This document shows, in pieces, positions 21,624 through 32,940 of a stretch of 64,000 nt of DNA (positions are counted from its first letter, which is position 1; each line of letters opens with the position of its first letter). The translations under genes were made by a program, and so were the position numbers. Source of the stretch: Lysobacterales bacterium 66-474 (GTDB lineage Bacteria > Pseudomonadota > Gammaproteobacteria > Xanthomonadales > Rhodanobacteraceae); assembly GCA_001899805.1 (NCBI GenBank), contig MKWP01000015.1:1018048-1082047 (forward strand), written 5' to 3'. The notes beneath the pieces are model-generated. The model searched no databases, was not told where the DNA came from, and worked only from the letters and a program-made list of their open reading frames with translations.

Positions 21624-22195
21624 TGGCGCGCCCGCCCGGCGTGCACCCGGCAGACACCGCGCCGCCGGAACCGCGCACGGTGCGCATGGCGCGGCGCGCG
21701 CTGCTCGCGTTCGTGCTGACCTTCGTCGCATCGCGCAGCGTGGTCTTCCTGATCATGTCGCAGCGCATCCCGAACCTGTATTTCTTCCTGTCCGGCACGC
21801 ACGTCCATCACCTGAATTACGGGATCTTCCTGCTGGCGGGCGTCGGCGCGTACCTGCTGTTCGCGGCGCCGCAGGGACGTTCCGCGCGGATCGCCGCCTA
21901 CGTCTACGGCGTGGCAATGGGCCTCACGTTCGACGAATTCGGCATGTGGCTGCACCTTGGCGGCAGTTATTGGCAACGCGCCAGCATCGATGCCGTGATC
22001 GTGGTGGCCGCGCTGCTGGGGCTGCTGGCCTTCGGCGTCCCCTGGCACGACTACGCGAAGCGCCGGCGCAAATCAGCCATCGCGCTGCTGGCGGCGTTGT
22101 TCGTGTTCGCCGCGGTGCTGTGGGACACCGGCAACCGGATCGGGCACCTGTACGGCCCGCACCTGGAGCAGTTGGAGCGCCAATCGTCGCATTGA
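21623..22195 (+). CDS. multi-pass membrane protein, function unknown
   Basis: The 190-aa protein has four or five hydrophobic segments, among them ALLAFVLTFVASRSVVFLIM, GIFLLAGVGAYLLF, VIVVAALLGLLAFG and IALLAALFVFAAVLW. A conserved-looking HVHHLNYGIF and a FDEFGMWLHL segment carry His and acidic residues that might bind a metal or cofactor. No family is assigned. Its ATG overlaps the EF-G paralogue stop by one base, so it is translationally coupled. Confidence 0.75.
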   Translation: MARPPGVHPADTAPPEPRTVRMARRALLAFVLTFVASRSVVFLIMSQRIPNLYFFLSGTHVHHLNYGIFLLAGVGAYLLFAAPQGRSARIAAYVYGVAMGLTFDEFGMWLHLGGSYWQRASIDAVIVVAALLGLLAFGVPWHDYAKRRRKSAIALLAALFVFAAVLWDTGNRIGHLYGPHLEQLERQSSH

Positions 22196-22244
22196 CGGCG
22201 CAGCCGTTTGCGCTCCGCGGTGGGGTGACGGGAGACGCCTTCGC

Positions 22245-23216
22245 TCAGCGCGTGGCTCCGCGGAAACGATCCGTCGCAGCGACCAGTTCGTGCACGTTGC
22301 CGGGCTCGAACGCCGAATGCCCGGCGTCCGGCACGATGCGCAAGTCGGCCTGCGGCCACGCGCGGTGCAGGTCCCACGCGCTGCGCGTCGGACACACCAC
22401 GTCATAGCGGCCCTGCACGATCACGGCGGGAATCCCGTGCAGCCGATGCGCGTTGCGCAGCAACTCGTCGTCGTGTTCGAAGAAGCCGCGATTGACGAAG
22501 TAGTGGTTCTCGATGCCGGCAAACGCCAGCGCGAACTCGTCGCCGGCGCTGGCCGCGATGTAGGACTCGTTCTGCATCAGGAAACTGGTCGAGGCTTCCC
22601 ACACCGACCACGCGCGCGCGGCGGCGAGACGCACCGCGGGGTCGCTCGACACCAGCCGCTTGTGGTACGCGCCGATCAAGTCGCCGCGTTCGGCTTCCGG
22701 GATCGCGGCGAGATATTTTTCCCACGCATCGGGATACAACATGTCGCAGCCGCGCTGGTAGAACCATTGCAGCTCGCGCTGGCGCAGCATGAAGATGCCG
22801 CGCAACACCAGTTCGACGACACGTTCGGGATGGGTCTCCGCGTACGCCAGCGCCAGCGTCGAGCCCCACGAACCGCCGAACACCTGCCAGCGCTCGATGC
22901 GCAGGTGCTGGCGCAGGCGTTCGATGTCGGCGACCAGGTCCCAGGTGGTGTTCTCGCGGAGTTCCGCGTGCGGCGTGGAACGCCCGCAACCGCGCTGGTC
23001 GAACAGCACGATCCTGTACACCGCGGGGTCGAAGAAACGCCGGCACTTGGGGTTGCAACCCGCGCCGGGGCCGCCGTGCAGGAACACCACGGGTTTGCCG
23101 TGCGGATTGCCGCACTGTTCGTAGTACAGGGTGTGCAGCCCGGAAACCGGCAGCATGCCGCCGTCGAACGGCTCGATTTCGGGATACAGGCCGCGACGCT
23201 CACTGTGCATATCCAT
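22245..23216 (-). CDS. pip: proline iminopeptidase
   Basis: The 323-aa alpha/beta hydrolase releases N-terminal proline from peptides. It has oxyanion-hole motif HGGPGAG, DQRGCGRSTPH, nucleophile elbow GGSWGS, the Asp in QGRYDVVCP and the His in DAGHSAFEP, all standard for family S33 Pip. No signal peptide; it is cytoplasmic. It is divergent from serA across a 75-base promoter region and convergent with the membrane protein gene. Confidence 0.95.
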   Translation of the reverse strand: MDMHSERRGLYPEIEPFDGGMLPVSGLHTLYYEQCGNPHGKPVVFLHGGPGAGCNPKCRRFFDPAVYRIVLFDQRGCGRSTPHAELRENTTWDLVADIERLRQHLRIERWQVFGGSWGSTLALAYAETHPERVVELVLRGIFMLRQRELQWFYQRGCDMLYPDAWEKYLAAIPEAERGDLIGAYHKRLVSSDPAVRLAAARAWSVWEASTSFLMQNESYIAASAGDEFALAFAGIENHYFVNRGFFEHDDELLRNAHRLHGIPAVIVQGRYDVVCPTRSAWDLHRAWPQADLRIVPDAGHSAFEPGNVHELVAATDRFRGATR

Positions 23217-23291
23217 TCGTGGTATTTCGTCTGGAAGGTAAATCCGGCTAGCCTAACATCCTCCGTCCCTGCAAAGTTGCGCGTTCCCGAC

Positions 23292-24524
23292 ATGAAAACC
23301 TCGTTCCCGAAAAAGGACATCAAGGTCGTCTTGCTTGAAGGCATCCACCAAAGTGCCATCGAGGTTTTCCGCAACGCCGGATACACGCGGATCGAACACC
23401 ACGACAAGGCGCTGCCACGCGACGAGCTGTTCAAGGCCATCGCCGACGCGCACATCGTGGGCCTGCGTTCGCGCACCCAACTGGACGCCGAGGCGATTGC
23501 GCAGGCGCGCCGCCTGCTGGCGGTCGGCTGCTTCTGCATCGGCACCAACCAGGTCGATCTCGACCAGGCGCACGAACGCGCCGTGCCGGTGTTCAACGCC
23601 CCCTATTCCAACACCCGCAGTGTCGCGGAACTGGTGATCGCCGAGGCGATCCTGTTGATGCGGCGCGTGCCCGAACGCAATGCCGAATGCCACCGCGGTG
23701 GCTGGTCCAAGTCCGCCGATGGCAGCTTCGAGGTGCGCGGCAAGACGCTCGGCATCGTCGGCTACGGCCACATCGGCACCCAGGTCGGCGTGTTGGCCGA
23801 AGGGCTGGGCATGCACGTGATCTACCACGACATCGAAGCCAAACTGGCGCTTGGCAACGCCTCGTCGGCACGTGACCTCGACGACCTGCTGGCGCGCTCG
23901 GACATCGTGACCTTGCATGTCCCGGCGACGCCGCAAACCGCCGGCATGTTCGGGACGGCACAGATCGCGCGCATCCGCCGCGGCGCGATGCTGATCAACG
24001 CCTCGCGCGGCAACGTGGTCGACATCGACGCGCTGGCCGCGGCCCTCAGGAGCGGGCAGCTCGCGGGCGCGGCCGTCGACGTGTTTCCGAAGGAGCCCAA
24101 GAGCCGCGACGAGGAATTCGCTTCGCCGCTGCGCGAATTCGACAACGTGATCCTGACCCCGCACGTCGGCGGCAGCACCCAGGAAGCGCAACTCAACATC
24201 GGCACCGAAGTCGCGGCCAAACTGGTGCGCTACAGCGACAACGGCTCGACCCTCTCGGCGGTGAACTTCCCCGAAGTATCCCTGCCCGAACACCCCGGCA
24301 GCAGCCGCCTGCTGCACATCCACCACAACGTGCCGGGCGTGCTGTCGCGCATCAACGACGTGTTTTCGCAAAGCGGCGTCAACATCAACGGCCAGCACCT
24401 GCAAACCGACGGCAAGATCGGTTACGTGGTGATCGACGTGTCGGCCTCCGAAGCGCAGTCGGAGGCGCTGCGCGAACAGCTGGCGGCGATTCCGGGCACG
24501 CTGCGCACGCGGTTGCTCTATTGA
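23292..24524 (+). CDS. serA: D-3-phosphoglycerate dehydrogenase SerA
   Basis: The 410-aa enzyme matches E. coli SerA in length. It oxidises 3-phosphoglycerate to 3-phosphohydroxypyruvate, the first step of serine synthesis. It shows the NAD motif GIVGYGHIGTQVG, the catalytic region NASRGNVVDIDAL, the His in ILTPHVGGSTQEAQ, and a C-terminal ACT domain (LLHIHHNVPGVLSRINDVF), the usual site of serine feedback inhibition. The ATG at 23292 is chosen; the ORF-track start in 22290 is an extension through the promoter and antisense to pip. Confidence 0.96.
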   Translation: MKTSFPKKDIKVVLLEGIHQSAIEVFRNAGYTRIEHHDKALPRDELFKAIADAHIVGLRSRTQLDAEAIAQARRLLAVGCFCIGTNQVDLDQAHERAVPVFNAPYSNTRSVAELVIAEAILLMRRVPERNAECHRGGWSKSADGSFEVRGKTLGIVGYGHIGTQVGVLAEGLGMHVIYHDIEAKLALGNASSARDLDDLLARSDIVTLHVPATPQTAGMFGTAQIARIRRGAMLINASRGNVVDIDALAAALRSGQLAGAAVDVFPKEPKSRDEEFASPLREFDNVILTPHVGGSTQEAQLNIGTEVAAKLVRYSDNGSTLSAVNFPEVSLPEHPGSSRLLHIHHNVPGVLSRINDVFSQSGVNINGQHLQTDGKIGYVVIDVSASEAQSEALREQLAAIPGTLRTRLLY

Positions 24525-24778
24525 GTCGCAACGCACAACGCCTTGGCAGGTTGGCTGACCCTGGCTTCTTCAGGGAAACCCAACGGTTCGGCATCGCCGC
24601 CGCGGCCTTGCCCGACGGGATGACTCGCGCCTTCCCGGCGCTCGCCCCCGGATCAAGTCCGGGGCAGGCTCTGCGGGCCATCGCTCGCTGACGCTCGCGA
24701 TGTTCGCTCCGCCATCCCTGGCTCCGCAGTCAAACGGCGCCTTGCAGGCGCCAGTTCTCATCCTCACCTCATCCAATA

Positions 24779-24810
24779 ACAAAAACGGGCCCGATGGGCC
24801 CATTTTTGTC
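24779..24810 (-). terminator. Rho-independent terminator of tRNA-Pro
   Basis: On the minus strand the stem GGGCCC/GGGCCC is followed by GTTTTTGTT, directly after the CCA end of the tRNA gene. A T-rich flank on both sides means it could work in both directions. Confidence 0.8.
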
Positions 24811-24812
24811 AT

Positions 24813-24889
24813 TGGTCGGGGCGGCGGGATTCGAACCCACGACCCCCTGCCCCCCAGGCAGATGCGCTACCAGGCTGCGCTACGCCCCG
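24813..24889 (-). tRNA. tRNA-Pro (anticodon GGG)
   Basis: The 77-nt minus-strand cloverleaf has acceptor CGGGGCG with CGCCCCG, D arm AGCGCAGCCTGGTAGCGC, anticodon loop CTGGGGG giving GGG, T arm GGTTCGAATCC, and an encoded CCA. Confidence 0.96.
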
Positions 24890-25053
24890 ACCGAACGCCC
24901 ATGATAGCGGATCGTGCGGTAAACCGCGGCACGGAATCTTCCGCGGCGGCTATTGTGAAAAGTCAGGCCATGGAAGGCCGTTCTGCTGCTCGCGAACCCT
25001 GGGGCCTGAGTCTCGAACGGAATCCAGCGACGCAGCGATCATGGATGATCGCA

Positions 25054-25428
25054 TCAGGGACCCTTGCGCAGCGGCTCACGCAGTATCTGCAGCAATTGTT
25101 CCAGTTCCAGCCGCATCTGGTGCACGATCTGGTGCGAAATGGAGGCCTCCATCTTGCCCTGCTGGCCTTCCAGCCGCGCGCGCGCGCCGGTGATGGTGAA
25201 GCCCTGGTCGTACAGCAGCGCGCGGATCTGGCGGATCATCAGCACGTCGTGACGCTGGTAATAGCGCCGGTTGCCACGCCGCTTGACCGGGTTCAACGCA
25301 GGAAATTCCTGCTCCCAGTAGCGCAGCACGTGCGGCTTGACGGCGCACAGTTCGCTGACCTCGCCAATCGTGAAATACCGTTTGGCGGGGATGGCGGGTA
25401 GTTCGTTATTGCTGCCCTGATCCAGCAT
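25054..25428 (-). CDS. MerR-family transcriptional regulator downstream of ihfA
   Basis: The 124-aa protein has a MerR winged helix ([25 protein letters not shown] and [23 protein letters not shown]) followed by a C-terminal coiled coil ([17 protein letters not shown]). It is the short MerR-like protein usually encoded after ihfA in gammaproteobacteria; no effector-binding domain is present. The start overlaps the ihfA end by 23 bases, so it is the last gene of the thrS-to-ihfA operon. Its target is unknown. Confidence 0.9.
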   Translation of the reverse strand: MLDQGSNNELPAIPAKRYFTIGEVSELCAVKPHVLRYWEQEFPALNPVKRRGNRRYYQRHDVLMIRQIRALLYDQGFTITGARARLEGQQGKMEASISHQIVHQMRLELEQLLQILREPLRKGP

Positions 25429-25708
25429 GGTTCTCGACCCTCAGTTTCAGCTTCTGCCCCGGGCGAAACGTCACGACACGGCGCGCGGAGATCGGAATCT
25501 CCTCGCCGGTCTTGGGGTTGCGTCCGGGCCGCTGATTCTTGTTGCGCAGGTCGAAGTTGCCGAACCCCGACAACTTGACCGGCTCCCCCCGCTCGAGCGC
25601 CTCGCGCAACACCTCGAAGAAGGCGTCCACGCACTCCCTGGCTTCACGCTTGTTGAGGCCCACGTCGAGAAACAGGCGCTCGGCCATCTCTGCCTTGGTC
25701 AGCGTCAT
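25406..25708 (-). CDS. ihfA: integration host factor subunit alpha
   Basis: The 100-aa HU-family DNA-bending protein forms a heterodimer with IhfB. It carries the beta-arm motif [27 protein letters not shown], with the Pro that intercalates DNA, and the N-terminal [13 protein letters not shown] typical of IHF-alpha. It follows pheT by one base gap, the classic pheST-ihfA arrangement. Confidence 0.97.
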   Translation of the reverse strand: MTLTKAEMAERLFLDVGLNKREARECVDAFFEVLREALERGEPVKLSGFGNFDLRNKNQRPGRNPKTGEEIPISARRVVTFRPGQKLKLRVENHAGSGQQ

Positions 25709-25709
25709 C

Positions 25710-28097
25710 TCATTTCCTCAATCGGGCCCCGAATTCACGTTCCAGCACCGCCACCACGTCGGCCACGCAGCGGTCGGCCTCCTGATCCGTAAGCGTGCGC
25801 GAACTGTCTTGCAAAATCAAGCCGATGGCAAGACTCTTTCGACCCTGGCTCAACCCCGGACCGTGAAAACAGTCAAACAATACGGGTTCGTTCAACATTG
25901 TTCGCATACCTGAACGAACCGCGCCAGCCACCCGCGCCCACTCCACCCCCTCGTCGACCTCGATCGCGATGTCGCGGCGGACCGAGGGGAAGCGCGGCAG
26001 GGCTTGCGCGATCGGGATGGCCCGGCGGCGCAAGGCCTCCTGCACCACCTCGAAGACGAACGTTTCAGGCAAGTCCAACGCCGCCTGCAGCGAAGGGTGC
26101 AGGGCGCCGACCGCGCCCACCGCCACGCCGTCGCGCAGGATGCGCGCGCCGCGGCCGGGGTGCACCCACGCCGGCAGCTCGCGCGACTCGAACGACCACG
26201 CTTGCGATGCTCCCGACAAGGCCAGCAAGGCTTCGAGGTCGCCCTTGATGTCGAAGAAATCCAGCGCGCGTTTCGGCTCGCCCCATTGCTCGGCGCGCGC
26301 GCTGCCGCAGGCCGCGGCCGCCAGCATCGCGGTTTCGATCGGAGCCGTATCCTGCGCGCGGCGGCCGTGCGTGAACACGACTCCGTTTTCGAACAGGCGC
26401 ACCCGCGCCTGCTGGCGATTGCGGTTGCGCTTGAGGGACTCGACCAGTCCCGGCAGCAGCGAGGTGCGCATCACGGCCAGTTCGGCCGACAACGGATTGG
26501 CCAGCGCGACCGCGCCGGCATCGAGTTGCCAGGCCTGCAACAGGCGGGGGTCAACGAAGGCGTAGCAAATGGCCTCGTGGTAGTCGCGCGCGGCGAGGGA
26601 GCCACCCAGTGCCGACGACGGAAGACGTGTTTCATCGTCGTGCGGTGCAGGCGGCGCACCCGCAGGCAGGCGCACGGGGATTTCATCGTAGCCATGGATA
26701 CGCGCGACTTCCTCGATCAGGTCTTCCTCGGCGAAGATGTCGAAGCGCCGCGAAGGCGGCGTGACCCGCCAGCCATCGGCGGCTGTCTCGACCCGCATGC
26801 CGAGCGCCGTGAGGATGCGTTCGATTTCCGCATCCGTGATCGAAATGCCCAGCACGCGCGCGATGCGCGCACGCCGCAACGTGACGGGAATGCGCTGCGG
26901 CAAATGTTCCGGCAATGCGGCCTCGATGACTTCGCCGGCCCGGCCGCCCGCGATCCCGATCAACAGCGCCGTGGCGCGTTCCATCGCGGCGCGCGGCAAT
27001 TCCGGGTCGACGCCGCGCTCGAAACGGTGTGCCGCGTCGGTGGCAAGCCCCAACTTGCGCGCTCGACCCATGATCGCGGCGGGACTGAAATGCGCCGCTT
27101 CGAGGAACACGTCCTGCGTGGCATCGGTGACGCGCGAATCGAACCCGCCCATCACGCCGGCCATGGCCAATGGTTTGCTTTCATCGGCGATCAGCAGGAA
27201 TCCGGCGTCGAGTTTTGCCTCGCTCTCGTCCAACAGCTTCAACGCTTCGCCGTCACGCGCGCGCCGCACCACGATCGCGCCATCGAGTTTTGCCTCGTCG
27301 AAGGCGTGCATGGGCTGGCCAGTTTCCAGCATCACGTAGTTGGCGACATCCACCACCGCGTTGATCGGCTTGACGCCGGCCGCGCGCAGGCGTTGCGCCA
27401 TCCAGGCGGGCGTCGTTGCAGTCATGTCGATGCCGCGCAACGCGCGCCCGAGGTACCGCGGGCAATCGGCACCGGCTGCAAGGCGGATGTCGCGCGGCGC
27501 AGCGATCGCGGGTTTCACCGAAGGAACATCAAAAGATTTCGCGCGTCCACCGAATTCCGCCGCGACTTCGTCGGCCAACCCAATCATGCCGAGGCAGTCG
27601 CCACGGTTGGGCGTGAGTTCGACCTCGATGGCGGCATCCGGCAACCGGAGATACCCTGCCAATGGCTTGCCGATCGGCGCATCGGCAGGCAGTTCCATCA
27701 ACCCCGATGCATCGGTGTCGATACCGAGTTCCCTGGCCGAACACAACATGCCCTGGGATTCGACACCGCGCAGCTTCGCGACCTTGATCGTGGTGCCGTT
27801 CGGCAGCGTGGCGCCGATCATCGCCAGCGGCGCAACCAGTCCAACGCGTGCATTCGGCGCACCACACACGATCTGCACTTCAGCGTTGCCGGTATCGACC
27901 CGACACACCCGCAGCTTGTCCGCGTCGGGATGCGGTTCGCAGGCAGCGATGCGCGCCACGATCACGCCGTCCAGGGCGTCGCCGATGGCTTCGGACCCGG
28001 CGACTTCCAACCCGCTCATGGTCAGGCGTTTCGTCAGTTCATCGCGGGTCGCGGCGATTTCGACGAGTGAACGCAGCCAGTTTTCGGAGAATTTCAT
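25710..28097 (-). CDS. pheT: phenylalanine--tRNA ligase beta subunit
   Basis: The 795-aa subunit has the EMAP/tRNA-binding domain near residues 40-150 ([18 protein letters not shown]), B3/B4 editing domain ([22 protein letters not shown]), B5 domain, a catalytic-like core ([18 protein letters not shown]) and a C-terminal anticodon-binding FDX-ACB domain ([17 protein letters not shown]). With PheS it forms the alpha2-beta2 enzyme. The length is normal. Confidence 0.97.
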   Translation of the reverse strand: MKFSENWLRSLVEIAATRDELTKRLTMSGLEVAGSEAIGDALDGVIVARIAACEPHPDADKLRVCRVDTGNAEVQIVCGAPNARVGLVAPLAMIGATLPNGTTIKVAKLRGVESQGMLCSARELGIDTDASGLMELPADAPIGKPLAGYLRLPDAAIEVELTPNRGDCLGMIGLADEVAAEFGGRAKSFDVPSVKPAIAAPRDIRLAAGADCPRYLGRALRGIDMTATTPAWMAQRLRAAGVKPINAVVDVANYVMLETGQPMHAFDEAKLDGAIVVRRARDGEALKLLDESEAKLDAGFLLIADESKPLAMAGVMGGFDSRVTDATQDVFLEAAHFSPAAIMGRARKLGLATDAAHRFERGVDPELPRAAMERATALLIGIAGGRAGEVIEAALPEHLPQRIPVTLRRARIARVLGISITDAEIERILTALGMRVETAADGWRVTPPSRRFDIFAEEDLIEEVARIHGYDEIPVRLPAGAPPAPHDDETRLPSSALGGSLAARDYHEAICYAFVDPRLLQAWQLDAGAVALANPLSAELAVMRTSLLPGLVESLKRNRNRQQARVRLFENGVVFTHGRRAQDTAPIETAMLAAAACGSARAEQWGEPKRALDFFDIKGDLEALLALSGASQAWSFESRELPAWVHPGRGARILRDGVAVGAVGALHPSLQAALDLPETFVFEVVQEALRRRAIPIAQALPRFPSVRRDIAIEVDEGVEWARVAGAVRSGMRTMLNEPVLFDCFHGPGLSQGRKSLAIGLILQDSSRTLTDQEADRCVADVVAVLEREFGARLRK

Positions 28098-28130
28098 CGG
28101 CTATTTTCAAATAAAAAGCAAAGCAATGGT

Positions 28131-28202
28131 CCGCGAAGTACGCAAAAAAACGCAAAGAAAAATTGTCGTTTGATTCTTTTGCGTTCTTCGCGTTCTTTGC
28201 GG
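28131..28202. repeat. inverted repeat of the CGCAAAGAACGCGAAG type between pheS and pheT
   Basis: The left arm (28131-28157, CCGCGAAGTACGCAAAAAAA) and the right arm ending CTTTGCGG (about 28174-28202) are imperfect inverted copies. Such dyads are common dispersed intergenic repeats. In mRNA it could form a hairpin in the 122-base pheS-pheT spacer. Confidence 0.65.
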
Positions 28203-28219
28203 ATAAATTTTTTCAGGAA

Positions 28220-29290
<1,071 letters not shown>

Positions 29291-29324
29291 TCATAACCGT
29301 CGGCGCGAACGCCGAATGGTTCAC

Positions 29325-29684
29325 TCAAGCAGCCAGATTGGCCTTGGCCTTCTCGGCGATCGCGCCGAACGCCGCGATGTCGTGCACGGCGAGGTCCGCC
29401 AACACCTTGCGGTCGACGGCAATGCCGGCCTTGTCGAGGCCCGCGATCAGGCGGCTGTAGGACAGCCCGAACTGGCGCGCGGCCGCGTTGATGCGCACGA
29501 TCCACAACGCGCGGAACTGGCGCTTCTTCTGCTTGCGGCCGATGTAGGCGTACTGCTGGGCCTTGGTGACGGCCTGCTTGGCAACGCGATAGACCTTGCG
29601 GCGGGCGTTGTAATAGCCCTTGGCGGCCTTCAGGGTTTTCTTGTGACGCGCACGCGCAGTGACGCCACGCTTGACTCGTGCCAT
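29325..29684 (-). CDS. rplT: 50S ribosomal protein L20
   Basis: The 119-aa protein begins [24 protein letters not shown] and contains [22 protein letters not shown], diagnostic for L20. It binds 23S rRNA early in assembly and often represses its own operon through an rpmI leader site. It is 12 bases from rpmI. Confidence 0.98.
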   Translation of the reverse strand: MARVKRGVTARARHKKTLKAAKGYYNARRKVYRVAKQAVTKAQQYAYIGRKQKKRQFRALWIVRINAAARQFGLSYSRLIAGLDKAGIAVDRKVLADLAVHDIAAFGAIAEKAKANLAA

Positions 29685-29696
29685 GGTCGTCTCTCC

Positions 29697-29894
29697 TTAC
29701 GCGTAGGGCAGCATGCGCGCGACACGCTTGGTGTCGGACTCATGCACGTGGTTGGGGGCGCGCAGACCGCGTTTGCGCTTGGTGGCCTTCTTGGTCAGGA
29801 TGTGCGACTTGAAGGCGTGACCGGCCTTGAACTTGCCGGAAGCGGTCTTGCGGAACCGCTTGGCGGCGGCCCGGTTGGTCTTGATCTTTGGCAT
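29697..29894 (-). CDS. rpmI: 50S ribosomal protein L35
   Basis: The 65-aa protein [23 protein letters not shown] is the standard L35. It is too short to stand out in the ORF track, where it is embedded in a 126-aa ORF. The start at 29894 gives the canonical N-terminus and length. Confidence 0.97.
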   Translation of the reverse strand: MPKIKTNRAAAKRFRKTASGKFKAGHAFKSHILTKKATKRKRGLRAPNHVHESDTKRVARMLPYA

Positions 29895-30198
29895 GTTGCC
29901 ACTCCGTTTTCGATTTTCGTGACTGGCGCGGGCGGCGATCGCTCGATCGCGCTTTCCATCCATGCCCTTGCCGGCTTGTATGCGGCAATCCGCTTCCGCG
30001 GCTGCCGCCTTGTCCGTCCGCCGATCCGCGGCGGGCGGGTTGCGCTCCAGAACTGCGAGACGCAAGTACTTCCCCACCCCAGCGCTACGCGCTCGGCCTG
30101 CGGCCGCCTCTCCCGCAAGCGGGCGAGGGGGAGTTGGTGCCGTGCGGTATCGCTCCGCATCGACGAATGAATTTCTTAAAGCTTCCTGCTTCGACCTA
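29895..30198. other. 304-bp infC-rpmI spacer
   Basis: No gene is seen. In the transcribed direction it is the leader of rpmI-rplT, where L20 repression sites commonly lie. It contains a copy of the dispersed CTACGCGCTCGG repeat (30073-30133). The rest shows nothing recognisable. Confidence 0.5.
30073..30133. repeat. dispersed REP-like repeat, copy 1
   Basis: CCCCAGCGCTACGCGCTCGG followed by CCTCTCCCGCAAGCGGGCGA matches a second copy at 32941-33001 in the same orientation. Each contains the dyad CCCGCAAGCGGG. The two copies flank infC and thrS. Confidence 0.8.
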
Positions 30199-30720
30199 CT
30201 ACTTCTTTTTGGGGCTGATCATCATGGTCATCTGGCGCCCTTCCATGCGCGGGAACTGGTCCACCACCGCCTGCTCGGCGATGTCGTTCTGGATGCGCCG
30301 GGCCAGCTCGATGCCCAGTTCCTGGTGCGACATCTCGCGGCCGCGGAAACGGATGTTGACCTTGACCTTGTCGCCTTCTTCCAGGAACCGCAGCATGTTG
30401 CGCAGCTTGATGTTGTAGTCGCCGACATCCGTGGTCGGGCGGAACTTCAATTCCTTGATTTCGATCTGTTTCGACTTCTTGCGCGCAGCGTGCGCCTTCT
30501 TCTGCTGCTCGAACTTGAACTTGCCGAAATCCATGATCCGGCACACGGGCGGTTCCGCGGTCGGCTGGATCTCGACCAGATCCAGACCGGCATCCTCTGC
30601 CATGGCCAACGCCTCGTCGCGCTCGAGGATCCCGACCTGTTCGCCATCGGCGCCGATCACCCGCACACGCGGGACACGGATCTCGTGGTTGCGCCGATTG
30701 CCTTTGTTTTCGGTGACGAT
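30199..30720 (-). CDS. infC: translation initiation factor IF-3
   Basis: The 173-aa factor shows [25 protein letters not shown] and the C-terminal [15 protein letters not shown]. The ORF-track start, a GTG at 30666, would remove the conserved [18 protein letters not shown]. Extending the frame reaches an ATC at 30720 with AGGAG eight bases upstream and no ATG, GTG or TTG in a suitable place. Non-canonical starts (AUU in E. coli) are the known basis of IF-3 autoregulation, so ATC is taken as the start. Downstream of thrS. Confidence 0.93.
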   Translation of the reverse strand: MVTENKGNRRNHEIRVPRVRVIGADGEQVGILERDEALAMAEDAGLDLVEIQPTAEPPVCRIMDFGKFKFEQQKKAHAARKKSKQIEIKELKFRPTTDVGDYNIKLRNMLRFLEEGDKVKVNIRFRGREMSHQELGIELARRIQNDIAEQAVVDQFPRMEGRQMTMMISPKKK

Positions 30721-30769
30721 ACCGTCTTCTCCTGCTCAAGTTCGCCAGCCATGCCTGGCGCGCATTCCG

Positions 30770-32677
30770 TCAGCGCGGGCCGGACTCGGCCTGCAAGCGT
30801 TCGACGAAGGCGGGCAGCGCCATGCTGCCCAAATCTTCCCCGGAACGTGTGCGCACAGAAACGGTGCCCTTCTCCTTCTCGCGGTCGCCGACCACAAGCA
30901 GCCAAGGCACCTTCTGCAACGTATGCTCGCGGATTTTATAGCCTATTTTCTCATTGCGCAAATCGGCCTCGGCCCGGAATCCGGCCCCCCGAAGCTCGCG
31001 GGCGACCGCTCCGGCGTAATCGGCCTGCCCGTCGGTGATGTTCAGCACCACGGCCTGCACCGGCGCCAGCCAGGTCGGGAAGTTGCCGGCGTGGTGCTCG
31101 ATCAGGATGCCGATGAAGCGTTCCATCGAACCGACGATGGCCCGGTGCAGCATCACCGGCACGTGGCGCTGCGAATCCTCGCCCACGTACTCGGCGCCCA
31201 GCCGTCCCGGCATCGAGAAGTCGACCTGCATGGTGCCGAGCTGCCAGTCGCGGCCGATCGCATCGCGCAAGTGGTATTCGATCTTGGGGCCGTAGAAGGC
31301 ACCCTCGCCCGGCAATTCCTTCCATTCGGCCCCGGCCCGACGCAGGGCCGAGCGCAAGGCGTCCTCGGACTTGTCCCAGATCGCATCGTCACCCAGCCGT
31401 TTTTCAGGGCGCAGTGCCAGCATCAACTCGACGTCCTTGAAACCGAAGTCCTGGTAGACCTTCAGGGCTTGCCGATGGAAGTCCACCACCTCCTGCTCGA
31501 TCTGGTCCTCCGTGCAGAAGATGTGGCCGTCGTCCTGGGTGAAGTTGCGCACGCGCAGCAGCCCGTGCAGCGCGCCGGACGGTTCGTTGCGGGTGCACGA
31601 GCCGAACTCGCCGTAGCGGATCGGCAGGTCGCGGTAGCTGTGCAGGCCGTCGTTGTAGATCTGCACATGGCCCGGGCAGTTCATGGGCTTCACCGCGTAG
31701 GTGCGCTTCTCCGACTCGGTGAAGAACATGTGGTCCTTGTAGTTGTCCCAGTGGCCGGATTTCTTCCACAGCGACACGTCCAGGATCGACGGGCATTTCA
31801 CTTCCTGGTAGCCCGAGTCGCGATACACGCCGCGCATGTACTGCTCGACCTGCTGCCACAAGGTCCAGCCGTGCGCGTGCCAGAACGCCATGCCCGGCGC
31901 TTCTTCCTGCATGTGGAAAAGGTCGAGCTGCTTGCCGAGCTTGCGGTGGTCGCGCTTCTCGGCTTCCTCGATGCGCGTGAGGTAGGCCTTCAGATCCTTG
32001 TCGTTGAGCCACGCGGTGCCGTAGATCCGCGACAGCATCGCGTTGTCGGAATCGCCGCGCCAGTACGCCCCGGCGGTCTTCATCAGCTTGAACGCCTTCA
32101 GCCGCCCGGTGTCCGGCACGTGCGGACCGCGGCACAGGTCGGTGAACTCGCCCTGCGTATACAGCGACAGTTCCTCGTTGGCCGGAATCGATTCGATGAT
32201 CTCGGCCTTGTAATCCTCGCCGATGCCGCGGAAGAACACCACCGCGTCGTCGCGCGACTTCACGCTGCGCAATAGCGGCAGGGATTCCCTGGCGATCTTG
32301 TGCATCTCCGCTTCGATCGCGGGCAGGTCTTCCGGCTTGAACGGCTCGCCCTTGGGCGCGAAGTCGTAGAAAAAGCCGTCCTCGATCACCGGCCCGATCG
32401 TCACCTGGGTGCCGGGATACAGCCGCTGCACCGCCTGCGCCAGTAAATGCGCGGTGGAGTGGCGGATGACCTCCAGCGCTTCGGGCGACTTTTCGGTGAC
32501 GATCTCGACGCGCGCGTCGTGGTCGACGGTGCGCGAGAGGTCCACCAGCTTGCCGTCGACCTTGCCGGCCAGCGCGGCCTTGGCAAGCCCTGCGCCGATG
32601 GATGCCGCGACGTCGCGCAGCGTGGGCGGCGCGTCGAAGGATTTGGTGCTGCTGTCGGGGAGCGTGATCGTGATCAT
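30770..32677 (-). CDS. thrS: threonine--tRNA ligase
   Basis: The 635-aa class II synthetase has an N-terminal TGS domain ([14 protein letters not shown]), the editing domain ([17 protein letters not shown], with the zinc-hydrolase-like HxxxH), the catalytic core with MNCPGH, and the C-terminal anticodon-binding domain. The start MITITLPD at 32677 is standard; the ORF-track TTG six codons upstream lies in the leader T run. It heads the operon thrS-infC-rpmI-rplT-pheST-ihfA-merR. A candidate attenuator precedes it. Confidence 0.97.
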   Translation of the reverse strand: MITITLPDSSTKSFDAPPTLRDVAASIGAGLAKAALAGKVDGKLVDLSRTVDHDARVEIVTEKSPEALEVIRHSTAHLLAQAVQRLYPGTQVTIGPVIEDGFFYDFAPKGEPFKPEDLPAIEAEMHKIARESLPLLRSVKSRDDAVVFFRGIGEDYKAEIIESIPANEELSLYTQGEFTDLCRGPHVPDTGRLKAFKLMKTAGAYWRGDSDNAMLSRIYGTAWLNDKDLKAYLTRIEEAEKRDHRKLGKQLDLFHMQEEAPGMAFWHAHGWTLWQQVEQYMRGVYRDSGYQEVKCPSILDVSLWKKSGHWDNYKDHMFFTESEKRTYAVKPMNCPGHVQIYNDGLHSYRDLPIRYGEFGSCTRNEPSGALHGLLRVRNFTQDDGHIFCTEDQIEQEVVDFHRQALKVYQDFGFKDVELMLALRPEKRLGDDAIWDKSEDALRSALRRAGAEWKELPGEGAFYGPKIEYHLRDAIGRDWQLGTMQVDFSMPGRLGAEYVGEDSQRHVPVMLHRAIVGSMERFIGILIEHHAGNFPTWLAPVQAVVLNITDGQADYAGAVARELRGAGFRAEADLRNEKIGYKIREHTLQKVPWLLVVGDREKEKGTVSVRTRSGEDLGSMALPAFVERLQAESGPR

Positions 32678-32696
32678 GGTGGTCGCTTCAAGCAAT

Positions 32697-32739
32697 AAAA
32701 AAGGGCGCCACGCGCCCTCGTCTTGCCTGCAAGGCGCGT
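32697..32739 (-). promoter_or_regulatory. candidate transcription attenuator of thrS
   Basis: On the minus strand GGGCGC-GTG-GCGCCC plus six T (32697-32717) is an intrinsic terminator just before thrS. Upstream ACGCGCC (32733-32739) can instead pair with GGCGCGT (32710-32716), which includes the left arm of the terminator, forming an antiterminator. The hairpins are mutually exclusive. With the preceding Thr-containing leader ORF this has the logic of amino-acid-controlled attenuation. Confidence 0.6.
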
Positions 32740-32743
32740 TCGA

Positions 32744-32770
32744 TCAATTGGGGACGATGGTAGTTTCCAT
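32744..32770 (-). CDS. putative thrS leader peptide METTIVPN
   Basis: This 8-codon ORF has Thr at codons 3 and 4 and ends five bases before the antiterminator arm. A ribosome stalled on the Thr codons would leave that arm free to form the antiterminator; one reaching the stop would cover it and allow termination. The ribosome-binding site is weak, so this is inference from spacing and codons. Confidence 0.4.
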   Translation of the reverse strand: METTIVPN

Positions 32771-32940
32771 GTCGCACACTGAACCGGCGTTTCCGCAGGC
32801 CACCCTTTCCATTCCGAGACAGCCGCCAAGTTAGTGCAGGCCCGGCGCCGCGTCAACGCAGGTCACGCAGGATTTGAGCCGCATCCGCGTTCCCGCTACA
32901 CTGCGCGGCCCGCATGCCCCGCATGCGGAGTACGATGCCC

